Shown: positions 1 to 7,531 of the stretch, piece by piece
Numbering within the stretch: position 1 is the first letter of the stretch
How the letters are laid out: every line of letters starts with the position of its first letter
From: Nitrosomonas sp.
Lineage (GTDB): Bacteria; Pseudomonadota; Gammaproteobacteria; Burkholderiales; Nitrosomonadaceae
Direction: 5' to 3'
Length of the DNA: 34,347 nucleotides
Assembly (NCBI GenBank): GCA_024281695.1
Contig: JAMXAE010000012.1
Span: 1-34,347 of the forward strand
Made by a program: the position numbers and the translations under genes
Notes under the pieces: model-generated
Databases searched by the model: none
Told to the model about the DNA's origin: nothing
The model's input: only the letters and a program-made list of their open reading frames with translations

Positions 1-704
1 GTTTCCGGCGTGTTGAGCACGTCGAACAGTTGCGCCAGTTGCGGCGCGAGATCGCTGCCGTCCTCGCGCGTTTGCTGTTCGATGAATTCGGTGAATTGAG
101 TGCGCTCGAAAATACCGGTGTCCTCGGCGAACAGGCAGAACAGCAGGCGTACTAGATAGACTTCGAGCGCGTGGCCGGTGTAGCCGATTTGTTTCAAGCG
201 GTCGTGCAGGCGCGCCATGCGTTGCACCGCCTTAGCGTTGACCGGGCTTTGCGGCGAGATTTTCTGCGGCTGATACCCGGCGATGAACCAGAACAGTTTG
301 ACGTTTTTGTACAGTTCTTTCAGCAGAAATTCGCTGTGCGTGCCTTCGATCATGTCGTACAGGCGGAAGCGCGCGAAGTCGCTGACCAGCACGAAACGCG
401 GCAGTTCGTGTTCCTTCAGTCCGGGGAAATAGTCGATGGCCTGCTGGTAAGCGCGATCCAGATCTTTGCCGCGTGATTTGTGCTCGATCAGCAGGTTGCC
501 TTTCCACAGCCAGTCGATGTAACCGCGACCATTGAGCTTTTTGACTTTTTGTTCAAAGCTGCCGATGCGCCGCGGACTGATACCAAACACATCGAAAAAT
601 TCGACCCAGAAGTGCTTAGCTTCTGCATCTTCCGATTCGGCATTGGCCCATTCTCTGGAAAATGCCAATGCGCGGTCTTTGATTTCGTTCCAGGCTAGTG
701 CCAT
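1..704 (-). CDS. MmeI-like type IIG restriction-modification protein, N-terminal part (cut by window edge)
   Basis: Reading back from an ATG at 702-704, an open frame of 234 codons runs off the left edge, so only the N-terminus is present. It begins MALAWNEIKDRALAFSREW and contains LWKGNLLIEHKSRGKDLDRA and YFPGLKEHELPRFVLVSDF, blocks typical of the N-terminal nuclease region of MmeI-like enzymes, which fuse endonuclease, N6-adenine methyltransferase and target-recognition domains in one chain. A PD-(D/E)xK-type site is visible as D64, E74 and K76 (D-x9-E-x-K), so the nuclease looks intact. The methyltransferase motif and recognition domain would lie beyond the window and cannot be judged. GC content here is clearly higher than in the 5-11 kb region. 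Confidence 0.85.
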   Translation of the reverse strand, partial: MALAWNEIKDRALAFSREWANAESEDAEAKHFWVEFFDVFGISPRRIGSFEQKVKKLNGRGYIDWLWKGNLLIEHKSRGKDLDRAYQQAIDYFPGLKEHELPRFVLVSDFARFRLYDMIEGTHSEFLLKELYKNVKLFWFIAGYQPQKISPQSPVNAKAVQRMARLHDRLKQIGYTGHALEVYLVRLLFCLFAEDTGIFERTQFTEFIEQQTREDGSDLAPQLAQLFDVLNTPE

Positions 705-864
705 GCGTTTTCCGATGTGTCCATGTTGATCGACCGGATTCTACGTGATCCACCGGAAACGTTAAAGCAACATCGTATGATATGATTCTTGATGAATGAA
801 GGGTTGTGAGTCTTCTCTAAATCGGGATTTTCTCTATCACACACAACACAATGGGAGTCATCAC

Positions 865-1842
865 ATGCGTGCTGTTTTTCTTGATTTTGGTTCCGTGACT
901 CGTGGCGATATGGATTGTGCAACGCTGGAGCGGGCGATATCGCCGTGGCAGTATTATCACGATTCCTCCGAACCGGAAGTGTTGCAGCGGATCCCCGAAG
1001 CCGAGGTGATCGTCAGCAACAAGGTGTTTATCAGCCGTGCGGCGATTGACGCGGCGCAGCAGTTAAAACTCATTTGCGTGGCGGCAACCGGGTACAACAA
1101 TGTCGACCTCGTGGCTGCGGCTGAACGCAATATTCCGGTGTGCAACGTGCGCGGTTACGCTACGCCGTCGGTGGTGCAGCATGTGTTCATGCTGATGCTG
1201 AATTTGGCGCGTCATTTTGTGGATTATCAGGAACTGGTGAGAAGAGGCGGTTGGCAGGGCAGTACTTTTTTCTGCCCGCTTGACTTTGGCATCCAGGAGC
1301 TCTCCGGAAAAACGTTAGGGATTATCGGGTTTGGCGAATTGGGTCGGGCAGTGGCGGATGTTGCAAAAGCTTTTGGCATGCGATTGCTGCTTGCGGAACA
1401 CAAAGGAAAATCACCGCGCCTAGGCAGAATAGAATTTGACGAAGTGATCCGTCAGGCGGATTTTATTACGCTGCATTGTCCTTTTGTGCAAGAAACCCAT
1501 CATCTGATCGGCACTCGGGAGTTTGAATTGATGAAACCTTCCGCATATTTAATCAATACAGCGCGCGGCAAGCTGGTGAATGAAACCGATCTGCTGCATT
1601 GCTTGTCGACTGGACGAATTGCCGGTGCCGCTATCGATGTGATACAGGAAGAACCACCGGACAAGAACAATCTGATCCTGCAGCATCAACCGGCAAACTT
1701 GATTGTTACGCCGCATATCGCCTGGGCCAGCCGGGAATCGCGGCAGCGGCTGCTCGATCAACTGGCCGGGAATATCGAGCATTTTTTCCAAAATAAACCG
1801 TTCAATCAGGTTACCGATGCATTGGATAGTCCCCAAAATTAG
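865..1842 (+). CDS. hprA: D-2-hydroxyacid dehydrogenase, hydroxypyruvate/glycerate dehydrogenase type
   Basis: A 325-residue NAD-dependent D-2-hydroxyacid dehydrogenase. The frame is open further upstream, but the ATG at 865 follows a GGGAG Shine-Dalgarno and gives the normal family N-terminus. The Rossmann motif GFGELG is at residues 155-160, followed by LLLAEHKG, with E178 at the end of the second beta strand as expected for NAD binding. The catalytic Arg-Glu-His set is visible as R234 (NTARGKLVNE), E262/E263 (DVIQEEPP) and H284 (TPHIAWASR). Overall pattern is closest to HprA, which interconverts hydroxypyruvate and D-glycerate. Substrate is inferred from family likeness; other 2-ketoacids are possible. 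It could feed the same pathway as glcDEF and the GlxR-like gene 27 kb away. Confidence 0.8.
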   Translation: MRAVFLDFGSVTRGDMDCATLERAISPWQYYHDSSEPEVLQRIPEAEVIVSNKVFISRAAIDAAQQLKLICVAATGYNNVDLVAAAERNIPVCNVRGYATPSVVQHVFMLMLNLARHFVDYQELVRRGGWQGSTFFCPLDFGIQELSGKTLGIIGFGELGRAVADVAKAFGMRLLLAEHKGKSPRLGRIEFDEVIRQADFITLHCPFVQETHHLIGTREFELMKPSAYLINTARGKLVNETDLLHCLSTGRIAGAAIDVIQEEPPDKNNLILQHQPANLIVTPHIAWASRESRQRLLDQLAGNIEHFFQNKPFNQVTDALDSPQN

Positions 1843-1891
1843 TACAAAATTGGCACTAAAAAAATAAAAAGAAGTTAAAACTAGAAAGAAA

Positions 1892-1916
1892 ATTCCTAAA
1901 AAAATAGGAATCTTTT
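1892..1916 (+). terminator. Rho-independent terminator after the hydroxyacid dehydrogenase
   Basis: A perfect 7-bp stem ATTCCTA/TAGGAAT with an A6 loop is followed by CTTTT, 50 bp after the stop codon. A second hairpin, TGGCAG-TTTA-CTGCCA at 1942-1957, follows without a T tract. Confidence 0.6.
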
Positions 1917-2044
1917 GCGAGAAGGGCTCGTTGATGCCATTTGGCAGTTTACTGCCATGAGCGATTAAAAAGCGAACGTGCAGTTAAACGAATATATTTT
2001 GATAAAGTATCAATCTAGTTATTTCTAATTTGAGGAGAAAAATA

Positions 2045-2674
2045 ATGAGATTCATAAAAAGCGCTACGCAAGTTGCTGCCGCGCTCGGGTTTTCCGTGTT
2101 ATTGAGCGGCGTCAGCTATGCATCGCCAGCTGGCTCAATCACTGCAACTCTGCCCGTTAAGTGCTTTCAGCATCAATACCGCTTCTTTTGACGGCGCCAG
2201 CGGTAGCATCGAGAAACTCACGTTCGATTTGTCCGGAACGCATTGCACGGATGTAAGTTGCATATTGGGCGAGTCGCTGGTATTCGGTGGTGCGGGTGGT
2301 GGAACTTTTGTCTATGATCCGGAATTCAACGGTCCATCATCATTATTTGGCACGGTGGGCTCAACTGTATTCGGTTTTGATTTCACCGGCTTCGATCCAC
2401 TGAATGTATCGACATTTTCCTGGGATCTAGATGTCGCTAGTAACGGCGATTACGCTGCAATCGTTGCAGAACTGGCTGGAACTGTGATCACCGCATCCGT
2501 TCGTTTTGATGGGGGAGATGTTTTCACCTACTCAGGCACGAGGGGTATGTCGGGCGTGGCGTTGCCGCTAACCTCGTTCCCGTTCCGGAACCTGAAACCT
2601 ATGCGATGTTGCTGGCAGGTCTTAGTCTGATCGGTTTCGCTGGCTACCGTCGTAAGCAAGCGGCCGCAGTTTGA
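2045..2674 (+). pseudogene. PEP-CTERM sorting-domain protein, interrupted by two compensating frameshifts
   Basis: The ATG at 2045 follows GAGGAG and opens with a signal peptide (basic MRFIKSATQ, hydrophobic core, cut after SYA). That frame stops near 2175. The body of the protein (FSINTASFDGASGSIEKL and onward) continues in the +1 frame from about 2150 to 2560. The PEP-CTERM signal (VPVPEPETYAMLLAGLSLIG, then YRRK and a stop at 2672) is back in the original frame. One extra base near 2145-2165 and one missing base near 2535-2570 would restore a single frame of about 209 residues. PEP-CTERM proteins are exported and processed by an exosortase for surface or EPS attachment. Either the gene is dead or the assembly has two indels here. 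Confidence 0.75.
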
Positions 2675-2761
2675 TCGCTTGATCGTAGGATTGCTGTAAA
2701 TGGTTTTTTTATGATCTATCGGACTAAAGTATTCAGCCGTCACGTTTATCTTCATCATCAT

Positions 2762-2777
2762 GCAGCATAAATGCTGC
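2762..2777. terminator. Short perfect hairpin between the PEP-CTERM gene and emrE
   Basis: GCAGCA-TAAA-TGCTGC is a perfect 6-bp stem with a 4-nt loop, but no T tract follows on either strand. It may end the upstream transcript or lie in the emrE leader; the sequence does not decide. Confidence 0.25.
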
Positions 2778-2881
2778 GGTTTGCGTTTACTCCATCGTGT
2801 TTTGGTAACATAGCGAAGCTATTTCAATGCGTCCGGCTGAAACCGGTACCTGTGACCATCCCAATACAAGGAGTGATACCC

Positions 2882-3214
2882 ATGCAGCAGTGGATTTTTC
2901 TTGCCGTCGCCATCGTCAGCGAGGTGATCGCGACATCGTTCCTTAAAGCAGCCGAGGGGTTTACCCGTTTGTGGCCGTCGCTGGTGGTTGTCGTTGGCTA
3001 TCTGCTGGCTTTTTATTTACTATCGTTGACGCTGAGAACCATTCCTGTCGGCGTGGCGTACGCGATTTGGTCGGGCGTTGGCATCGTATTGATCGCCGTG
3101 AGCGGCTGGCTTTTTCTGGGGCAATCGCTGGATACGCCCGCGCTGATCGGTTTGGCTCTGATCATCGCGGGTGTGGCCGTGATCAATGTGTTTTCCCGCA
3201 CCGTTCCGCATTGA
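2882..3214 (+). CDS. emrE: EmrE-type small multidrug resistance transporter
   Basis: A 110-residue, four-helix inner-membrane protein of the SMR family, which exports cationic drugs and quaternary ammonium compounds in exchange for protons as a dimer. The frame is open upstream, but the ATG at 2882 is preceded by AAGGAG and restores the standard family length. The proton- and drug-binding glutamate is present at position 14 (AIVSEVIATSFLK). Blocks GFTRLWPS, YAIWSGVGIVLI and the C-terminal INVFSRTVPH match EmrE rather than the guanidinium exporter SugE/Gdx. It ends 8 bp from the end of the convergent decarboxylase gene, leaving no room for a separate terminator. Confidence 0.88.
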   Translation: MQQWIFLAVAIVSEVIATSFLKAAEGFTRLWPSLVVVVGYLLAFYLLSLTLRTIPVGVAYAIWSGVGIVLIAVSGWLFLGQSLDTPALIGLALIIAGVAVINVFSRTVPH

Positions 3215-3221
3215 CGTATCA

Positions 3222-4535
3222 TCAAGCTTTGCCCAGATCGCTAAGAAATTGATCCAGAATTACTTTCTTGGCATGCGGCATGACGACATGTGCGCACGGT
3301 GTGCGTTGACCATCGGTATCCAGGCGCATGGTCGCGAGGCAATAGCGGTTGACCACGGCTTCGCCCGGTGTTCTGAAATACACGATATTCGAGCGGTCGT
3401 TGGCTCTGGCGGGTTGCAGATGAGGATAGTGACTGGCCATTTCTTTCAACAGATAACCGGTGTTATCCAGGATGGCTTTGGCATCGGCGGCTTGTTGCGC
3501 AAAAGCGGATTCCGAGCTGAAGAAATAAAACTCGGCCGGTTTGACGGCGTCGCGCGAACAGGTGATCGTGCCAGGTACTTGCTGGATATATTCAGGATCG
3601 TGAATCTGGCTGAATTGCGCAACGAACGATTCAAAGTTTGTCCGCGTGGTAATGAATAGTCCGGCAGGTGAAGGGAAGCCAAAAAATTTGTGGCACGAAA
3701 CAGCGATCGAATCGTAGCGTTGCCGTTTTTTTCCACTGACCGGATCGAGTGTTTCATGCAACAGATCGGCGGCAAACGATGTGTGTGGCAGATAGCCGCC
3801 AAACAAAGCTGCATCGAGATGGAGGTAAGCAATTCGGTCTTTGAGTTTGGTTTGGATACCGTCAATCGAATCAATCGAACCTTTGAATGTGGTACCAATG
3901 GTTGCGACCACCAGCGCGGGGTGATCGCGATTGGCATTCAGTTGCCTTTCCAGATCGTCAACATCCATGCCGCCGTCGAGATTGGTACCTACCACTACCC
4001 AGTCGAGATGCAGCAAATCGCGCAGAATCTGGATTGAATAATGCGCTTCTTGGGTGAAGTAGATTTTCGGCATCATGCCGGTACGGTTTTTGAGAATCGT
4101 GCGGCCCATATACAACCCGTGCATATTGCTGTCGGTGCCACTGTTGCTTAAGAATCCCCAGATATTTTCGCGTGGGAATCCGTACACAGCACCGAATCGG
4201 TCGATCAGTTCTTGTTCAAACGGATGGCTGTTAAACGGGATATGGCTTTCGCCGTAGGAGTTGCCGACATTATTAAACGCAAATTGATTCAATCCGGCAT
4301 GCGCGAGCTCTTTGCGCCAATCGAAGAATGCTTCCGGCAATGTCGTCATATTGATCGGATACCCGAGCAATTTGTCTCTTTGCCGCGCGAGATCCTGCAT
4401 TGCTTTTAGCGCGGCAGGCGCTTTGGGCTGCGTATGATAGGCTAACGAATGAGCCGTTAGTGCTTGGGGTGAGCATACAGCTACCAGGGCCGTTGCGCCA
4501 GACATGCTCAGAAATTGGCGCCGGTTCATTAACAT
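3222..4535 (-). CDS. Exported (Tat-signal) PLP-dependent decarboxylase, histidine decarboxylase-like
   Basis: A 437-residue group II PLP-dependent decarboxylase. Family marks are NQFAFNNVGNSY (85-96), a stacking histidine in EAHYS (H165), the pyridine-binding aspartate in HLDAALFGG (D241) and the Schiff-base lysine in VSCHKFFGFPSPAG (K283, preceded by H282). These resemble PLP-type bacterial histidine decarboxylases. The N-terminus is unusual for the family: MNRRQFLSMSGATALVAV then PQALTA, a good twin-arginine signal with a hydrophobic stretch and an AxA-like cut near residue 28. Tat export suits a cofactor enzyme folded in the cytoplasm. Start is at 4535 or, from M3, at 4529. Substrate is uncertain: histidine is the nearest guess, other amino acids cannot be excluded. 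Divergent from the GreB-family gene; convergent with emrE. Confidence 0.8.
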   Translation of the reverse strand: MLMNRRQFLSMSGATALVAVCSPQALTAHSLAYHTQPKAPAALKAMQDLARQRDKLLGYPINMTTLPEAFFDWRKELAHAGLNQFAFNNVGNSYGESHIPFNSHPFEQELIDRFGAVYGFPRENIWGFLSNSGTDSNMHGLYMGRTILKNRTGMMPKIYFTQEAHYSIQILRDLLHLDWVVVGTNLDGGMDVDDLERQLNANRDHPALVVATIGTTFKGSIDSIDGIQTKLKDRIAYLHLDAALFGGYLPHTSFAADLLHETLDPVSGKKRQRYDSIAVSCHKFFGFPSPAGLFITTRTNFESFVAQFSQIHDPEYIQQVPGTITCSRDAVKPAEFYFFSSESAFAQQAADAKAILDNTGYLLKEMASHYPHLQPARANDRSNIVYFRTPGEAVVNRYCLATMRLDTDGQRTPCAHVVMPHAKKVILDQFLSDLGKA

Positions 4536-4643
4536 GATAATGGATTCCTGAACAATACATTCCTTAGATTCTTTACTGTGCGCAAGGTTTCTTCTTTATT
4601 TTGCAAGATGCGAGCCTCAGTACGCTGAGTTGTCTTGAATAGA

Positions 4644-4677
4644 GAAGGGAAGACCGCTATCTTAGCGGTTTCCCTTC
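4644..4677. other. Long hairpin in the leader of the GreB-family gene
   Basis: GAAGGGAAGACCGCTA, a 3-nt loop, then TAGCGGTTTCCCTTC pair over 15 bp with a single bulged G. It lies 20 bp upstream of the GreB-family start, in the divergent intergenic region, and no T tract follows. It could be an RNA leader structure or an operator. Confidence 0.5.
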
Positions 4678-4697
4678 TGTTGATAATAGTGGTGACT

Positions 4698-5246
4698 ATG
4701 AATAAGGCATTTACCAAGGAAAACGAAGACGACGACGAACCGGACGATACGCCCAAATTACCGCAAGGTATAAAGAACTATATTACGCCGGCAGGCCATC
4801 AGCGACTGAAGGATGAGTTCGATCAGTTGTGGAAAGTGGAGCGCCCGGAATTGGTTAAAACGATTACCTGGGCGGCTTCCAACGGCGATCGTTCGGAGAA
4901 TGGCGATTATATCTACGGCAAAAAGCGCCTGCGCGAAATCGACCGCCGCCTGCGATTTTTATCCAAAAGGTTGGATAACGCCGAAGTGGTCGACCCCGCG
5001 CAACGCGAAGAATGCGATCAAGTGTTTTTCGGGGCCACCGTGACCGTTTGCAATAGCCGAGGCGAGGAACACATCTACAGCATCGTTGGTATGGACGAAG
5101 CTGATCCTGGCCGTGGCCGCATCAGTTGGATTTCCCCATTGGCTAAGGCGCTGATCAAAGCATATGAGGGCGATATTGTAAAATTGCATACACCAGGCGG
5201 AATGGAGGAACTGGAAGTGGTGGAGATTCGCTATGAGGCGCTATGA
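4698..5246 (+). CDS. greB: GreA/GreB-family transcription elongation factor, GreB type
   Basis: A 182-residue transcript-cleavage factor. The ATG at 4698 is chosen because everything before it in the frame reads as a non-family hydrophobic stretch and contains the leader hairpin. After an acidic N-terminal tail (ENEDDDEPDD) comes the Gre coiled coil (NYITPAGHQRLKDEFDQL to about residue 100), with the tip acidic region at NGDRSENGDYIYGKKRLREI. The C-terminal FKBP-like domain follows (FGATVTVCN, ISPLAKALIKAYEGDIV). Gre factors enter the RNA polymerase secondary channel and stimulate cleavage of backtracked RNA. GreB is favoured over GreA by the REIDRRLRFLSKRL pattern. The acidic tail is an extension over the usual length of about 158. 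Confidence 0.87.
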   Translation: MNKAFTKENEDDDEPDDTPKLPQGIKNYITPAGHQRLKDEFDQLWKVERPELVKTITWAASNGDRSENGDYIYGKKRLREIDRRLRFLSKRLDNAEVVDPAQREECDQVFFGATVTVCNSRGEEHIYSIVGMDEADPGRGRISWISPLAKALIKAYEGDIVKLHTPGGMEELEVVEIRYEAL

Positions 5247-5326
5247 GGTTCAATGCGTGCCGCCATCAAAAATAGGGCGATTGGAAGTTTGCAATTCAGC
5301 TGCTGTTCCAGATTCTAAAGAGTTAG

Positions 5327-5423
5327 GGAAGTGCTGATTAATTTGCTTTCTCAGATTCCGTTGCAATTAGAATCAATGACTTGCACGCTAAAGATTCTCA
5401 AAAACCGAATAATCAGCGCTTCC
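5327..5423. mobile_element. MITE of 97 bp with IS5-like ends and TTAG target duplication
   Basis: The left end GGAAGTGCTGATTAATTTG and the reverse complement of the right end, GGAAGCGCTGATTATTCGG, form imperfect terminal inverted repeats that stay similar for about 30 bp. The element is flanked by TTAG at 5323-5326 and at 5424-5427, a 4-bp duplication that fits the YTAR target of the IS5 group. There is no coding capacity inside. The rest of the 300-bp gap between the greB gene and the next gene shows no gene. Confidence 0.65.
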
Positions 5424-5547
5424 TTAGATTTCGATTTGATCAACAAATAAATAGCATTGCGCTGGCATTGGTGAGTTTTCTCACAGAGTTACATTTGCCA
5501 TAACTTTATACTAAACCCATAGTTATCGTTAGTAGATGGGGAGTATG

Positions 5548-6540
5548 ATGAGTAAGCACATTGTTTTTATGGTAGTTATGCTACTAATTTCGCTTGATGT
5601 TCATGCATCGTATTTCAATACAAACCGACCTCAAAAAATAATTGGATCGTTTTTGACCGAGTTGGAACATATCGATGAAATCAAAGTATTTAGTAACGCA
5701 TTTGCGATTGCACCCAGAACAGCCAGTGAGATTACTCAATATCTCGATGCTAATGTGTACGAGATGCTGCCTGTGATTTCTATTAGCAATCTATTAATTG
5801 ATAAAGAAACCGGCATGTATCGCCACGATGTGGATGCCATCGTCGATGCTATTGAAAAATCCAGTCTATACAACCGTGAAATGCTATTTTTAATGGACGA
5901 ACCTTTGTGGTGGGTAAGAAAGGCATGTGAAGAAGGGAAACTTAAAGCTTGTCATGATGTTGAGAATAGATATGTGGAAACCTTATCTACGTTTCGATTG
6001 GTGGGGAAATTACTACGAGAGCAATTTCCCGGTTCGGGGATGGTGCATATAGAAGCTTGGGCTGAGTTGGTTATGCAAAAAAAGACGTATCCTGATGAAC
6101 ATGTGATTATGTTGGACGATGCGGAGTATTTGGGGTTTGATTGCTACGGTGATTTTGATTACTGTGGGTCGCCGGAACATGGTTATAGTTCACAAATTGA
6201 TTATGGAACATGGGTATGGGATGCCATGCATGCCCTTGAATCAGTCAACCCCATTGGGCGTAAATTATTTCTAGTACCGGGATCGTTCTTGGCTGACGAG
6301 TACTTTGGCAGTATTAAAGCGATAATGGATCAAATGTATATCTATGCGTACATATTGAGCCAACACGATAAAATTGGCGGGCTCGGCATTTTCTTATGGG
6401 GCGACATGATTGAAAGTGATAAACCTTTTACTGGCGCGAGGAATATTTATCCAATTGCTGATTTTATAGCGTTTATCGCTAGGTATTTTGGGATTGAGAA
6501 TAAAAGTGAGCTTTGCACGGTCAATTTCAGATGCAATTAA
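5548..6540 (+). CDS. Secreted protein of unknown function, possibly a TIM-barrel hydrolase
   Basis: About 330 residues. Three in-frame ATGs (5536, 5545, 5548) are available; 5548 best fits the GGGGAG at 5538-5543. The N-terminus is a signal peptide (SKHIVFMVVMLLISLDVHA, cut before SYF). I do not recognise the family. The alternation of short hydrophobic strands with acidic turns (MLFLMDEPLWW, HVIMLDDAEYLGFDCYGDFD, LFLVPGSF, LGIFLWGDMIESD) resembles the beta strands and catalytic-side loops of glycoside-hydrolase-like barrels, with D/E in MDEP and WGDM as candidate acids; this is inference only. Cysteines in the CYGDFDYC loop and near the C-terminus suggest disulfides in the periplasm. It stands alone between a MITE and the small-protein region. 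Confidence 0.7.
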   Translation: MSKHIVFMVVMLLISLDVHASYFNTNRPQKIIGSFLTELEHIDEIKVFSNAFAIAPRTASEITQYLDANVYEMLPVISISNLLIDKETGMYRHDVDAIVDAIEKSSLYNREMLFLMDEPLWWVRKACEEGKLKACHDVENRYVETLSTFRLVGKLLREQFPGSGMVHIEAWAELVMQKKTYPDEHVIMLDDAEYLGFDCYGDFDYCGSPEHGYSSQIDYGTWVWDAMHALESVNPIGRKLFLVPGSFLADEYFGSIKAIMDQMYIYAYILSQHDKIGGLGIFLWGDMIESDKPFTGARNIYPIADFIAFIARYFGIENKSELCTVNFRCN

Positions 6541-6684
6541 TAATACACCTTTTTATATCGTTTACGTTCTTGCCATTTTAGACTCTTATTAAGCTTATCG
6601 AAGGTCGGGGCGCCTAAAGTCGCACCACCGATGGGCGCCGCCAATCATATGGGTACAATGGCATGAACGAGATGCTTTGTGGAA

Positions 6685-6897
6685 TTATTTTTGGGGAAAA
6701 GTTGGTGACGGATCCCTGTCGGCGGGTATTCTCTCAGGAGGAATCACTTGAGGAGGTATAGTAACTGGAGGAATCTGCTCAGGATAAATTATTTCTGGAG
6801 GTTTCTCTTGGGGAGGAATATGGTCTGGTGGTATCGGAGTAGGAGACGATGTCTCAGCAAGTAGTAATTCTATTTCAGAAAAATTGATATTAGTCAT
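6685..6897 (-). CDS. 70-residue protein of IPPxx pentapeptide repeats
   Basis: A 70-residue protein with a short leader (MTNINFSEIELLLAETSSPT) and eight uninterrupted pentapeptides at residues 22-61: IPPDH, IPPQE, KPPEI, IYPEQ, IPPVT, IPPQV, IPPER, IPADR, then the tail DPSPTFPQK. No signal peptide or membrane helix is seen, so it is probably cytoplasmic or exported by an unknown route. A second gene at 9052-9264 has the same length and design, which argues that both are real. The Shine-Dalgarno is weak (GGATA about 9 bp before the ATG). The regular PP pairs should need EF-P for translation. Family and function unknown. Confidence 0.6.
   Translation of the reverse strand: MTNINFSEIELLLAETSSPTPIPPDHIPPQEKPPEIIYPEQIPPVTIPPQVIPPERIPADRDPSPTFPQK
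6715..6834 (-). repeat. 15-bp-period repeat encoding eight IPPxx units
   Basis: Eight 15-nt units encode the pentapeptides; on the plus strand the proline pairs appear as GGAGG five times at roughly 15-nt steps or multiples. Third positions vary between units, so selection appears to act on the peptide and not just on the DNA. Confidence 0.7.
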
Positions 6898-7090
6898 AGT
6901 AATTTATCCAAGAAATTAATAAATATCATTATCCATTCCTAAAACCTTAGGGTCGATGCGTATCTGTATCTATATAATCATTACAAATAGATTGAAAAAT
7001 AAGCAGCTGACATGAGGGGCAGTATGATGAAAAATGGTGGTGTTTTGTTCTTTAAAGCTTAATGGATGAGTTCAATATTATGCACTCAAC

Positions 7091-7115
7091 ACCCAGAACT
7101 CATTTAGCTCTGGGT
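7091..7115 (-). terminator. Hairpin after the 87-residue secreted protein gene
   Basis: ACCCAGAACT and AGCTCTGGGT pair with one mismatch around a 5-nt loop, 13 bp past the stop codon of the minus-strand gene. There is no strong U tract, so it may be a weak or Rho-assisted end. Confidence 0.35.
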
Positions 7116-7127
7116 ATTATTACCATA

Positions 7128-7391
7128 TTACTTAGTTTGTGCGGGATCCCGAGGTTTTTCTCCAGCAGTATGTTCCCCAGCTGCATCATCCCGAGGACCT
7201 TCGGGATTGGCATCACCGGAAGAATTGTATGTTTTCTTATTATCCTTATTTTTATCGGATGAATGAGAATGAGCTGGTTTTAGTAAATTTTCTTTATCAT
7301 TAGCTTTATTTTGTGTTTGAGAATAATCTGCAATTGCAGATGCGCTAACAAATAGAAATAGACTTAAAAAAGAAGTGAGTAATAATTTCAT
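7128..7391 (-). CDS. Small exported hydrophilic protein, unknown
   Basis: An 87-residue protein with a clear signal peptide (MKLLLTSFLSLFLFVSASA, cut near AIA/DYS). The mature part of about 65 residues is almost wholly polar and low in complexity, rich in Lys, Asp, Asn, Ser and Gly (SSDKNKDNKK, DDAAGEHTAGEK), so it is probably disordered in the periplasm. AAGGA lies 9 bp before the ATG. A TTCGTT-nn-CGTACAGAC motif sits 60 bp upstream and is shared with csbD, which suggests co-regulation. No family is recognised. Confidence 0.65.
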   Translation of the reverse strand: MKLLLTSFLSLFLFVSASAIADYSQTQNKANDKENLLKPAHSHSSDKNKDNKKTYNSSGDANPEGPRDDAAGEHTAGEKPRDPAQTK

Positions 7392-7451
7392 CGTGTGATT
7401 CCTTATTTTTTATGTAGATAAAGAACATTATTCGCGAACTTCCACTGTGCA

Positions 7452-7468
7452 GTCTGTACGTAAACGAA
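7452..7468 (-). promoter_or_regulatory. Upstream motif TTCGTT-TA-CGTACAGAC, copy 1
   Basis: On the minus strand this reads TTCGTTTACGTACAGAC, 60 bp before the start of the 87-residue exported protein gene. It matches the motif before csbD at 15 of 17 positions and in the same orientation relative to the gene. Confidence 0.5.
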
Positions 7469-7531
7469 CATAATTAGTGCCTTGCAACCACTTAGCACTC
7501 GCATGAACTGCAGGAATTAGCAAATTCTTGG

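Noticed and set aside
2780..2881. Possible guanidine-type riboswitch in the leader of the SMR gene
   Set aside because: The leader has a CCGG-CTGAAA-CCGG hairpin, but none of the conserved ykkC or mini-ykkC segments could be matched, and the gene is EmrE-like and not a guanidinium exporter.
3446..4409. Several long frames on both strands inside the decarboxylase gene
   Set aside because: They are shadows of a gene with complete PLP-decarboxylase motifs.
6715..6834. CRISPR-like regular repeats
   Set aside because: The 15-bp period is in frame with a protein, units are degenerate, and there are no spacers.
7062..7262. Plus-strand hydrophobic frame of 66 codons
   Set aside because: It is antisense to the 87-residue exported protein, and its hydrophobicity reflects the reverse complement of Lys/Asp/Asn codons.
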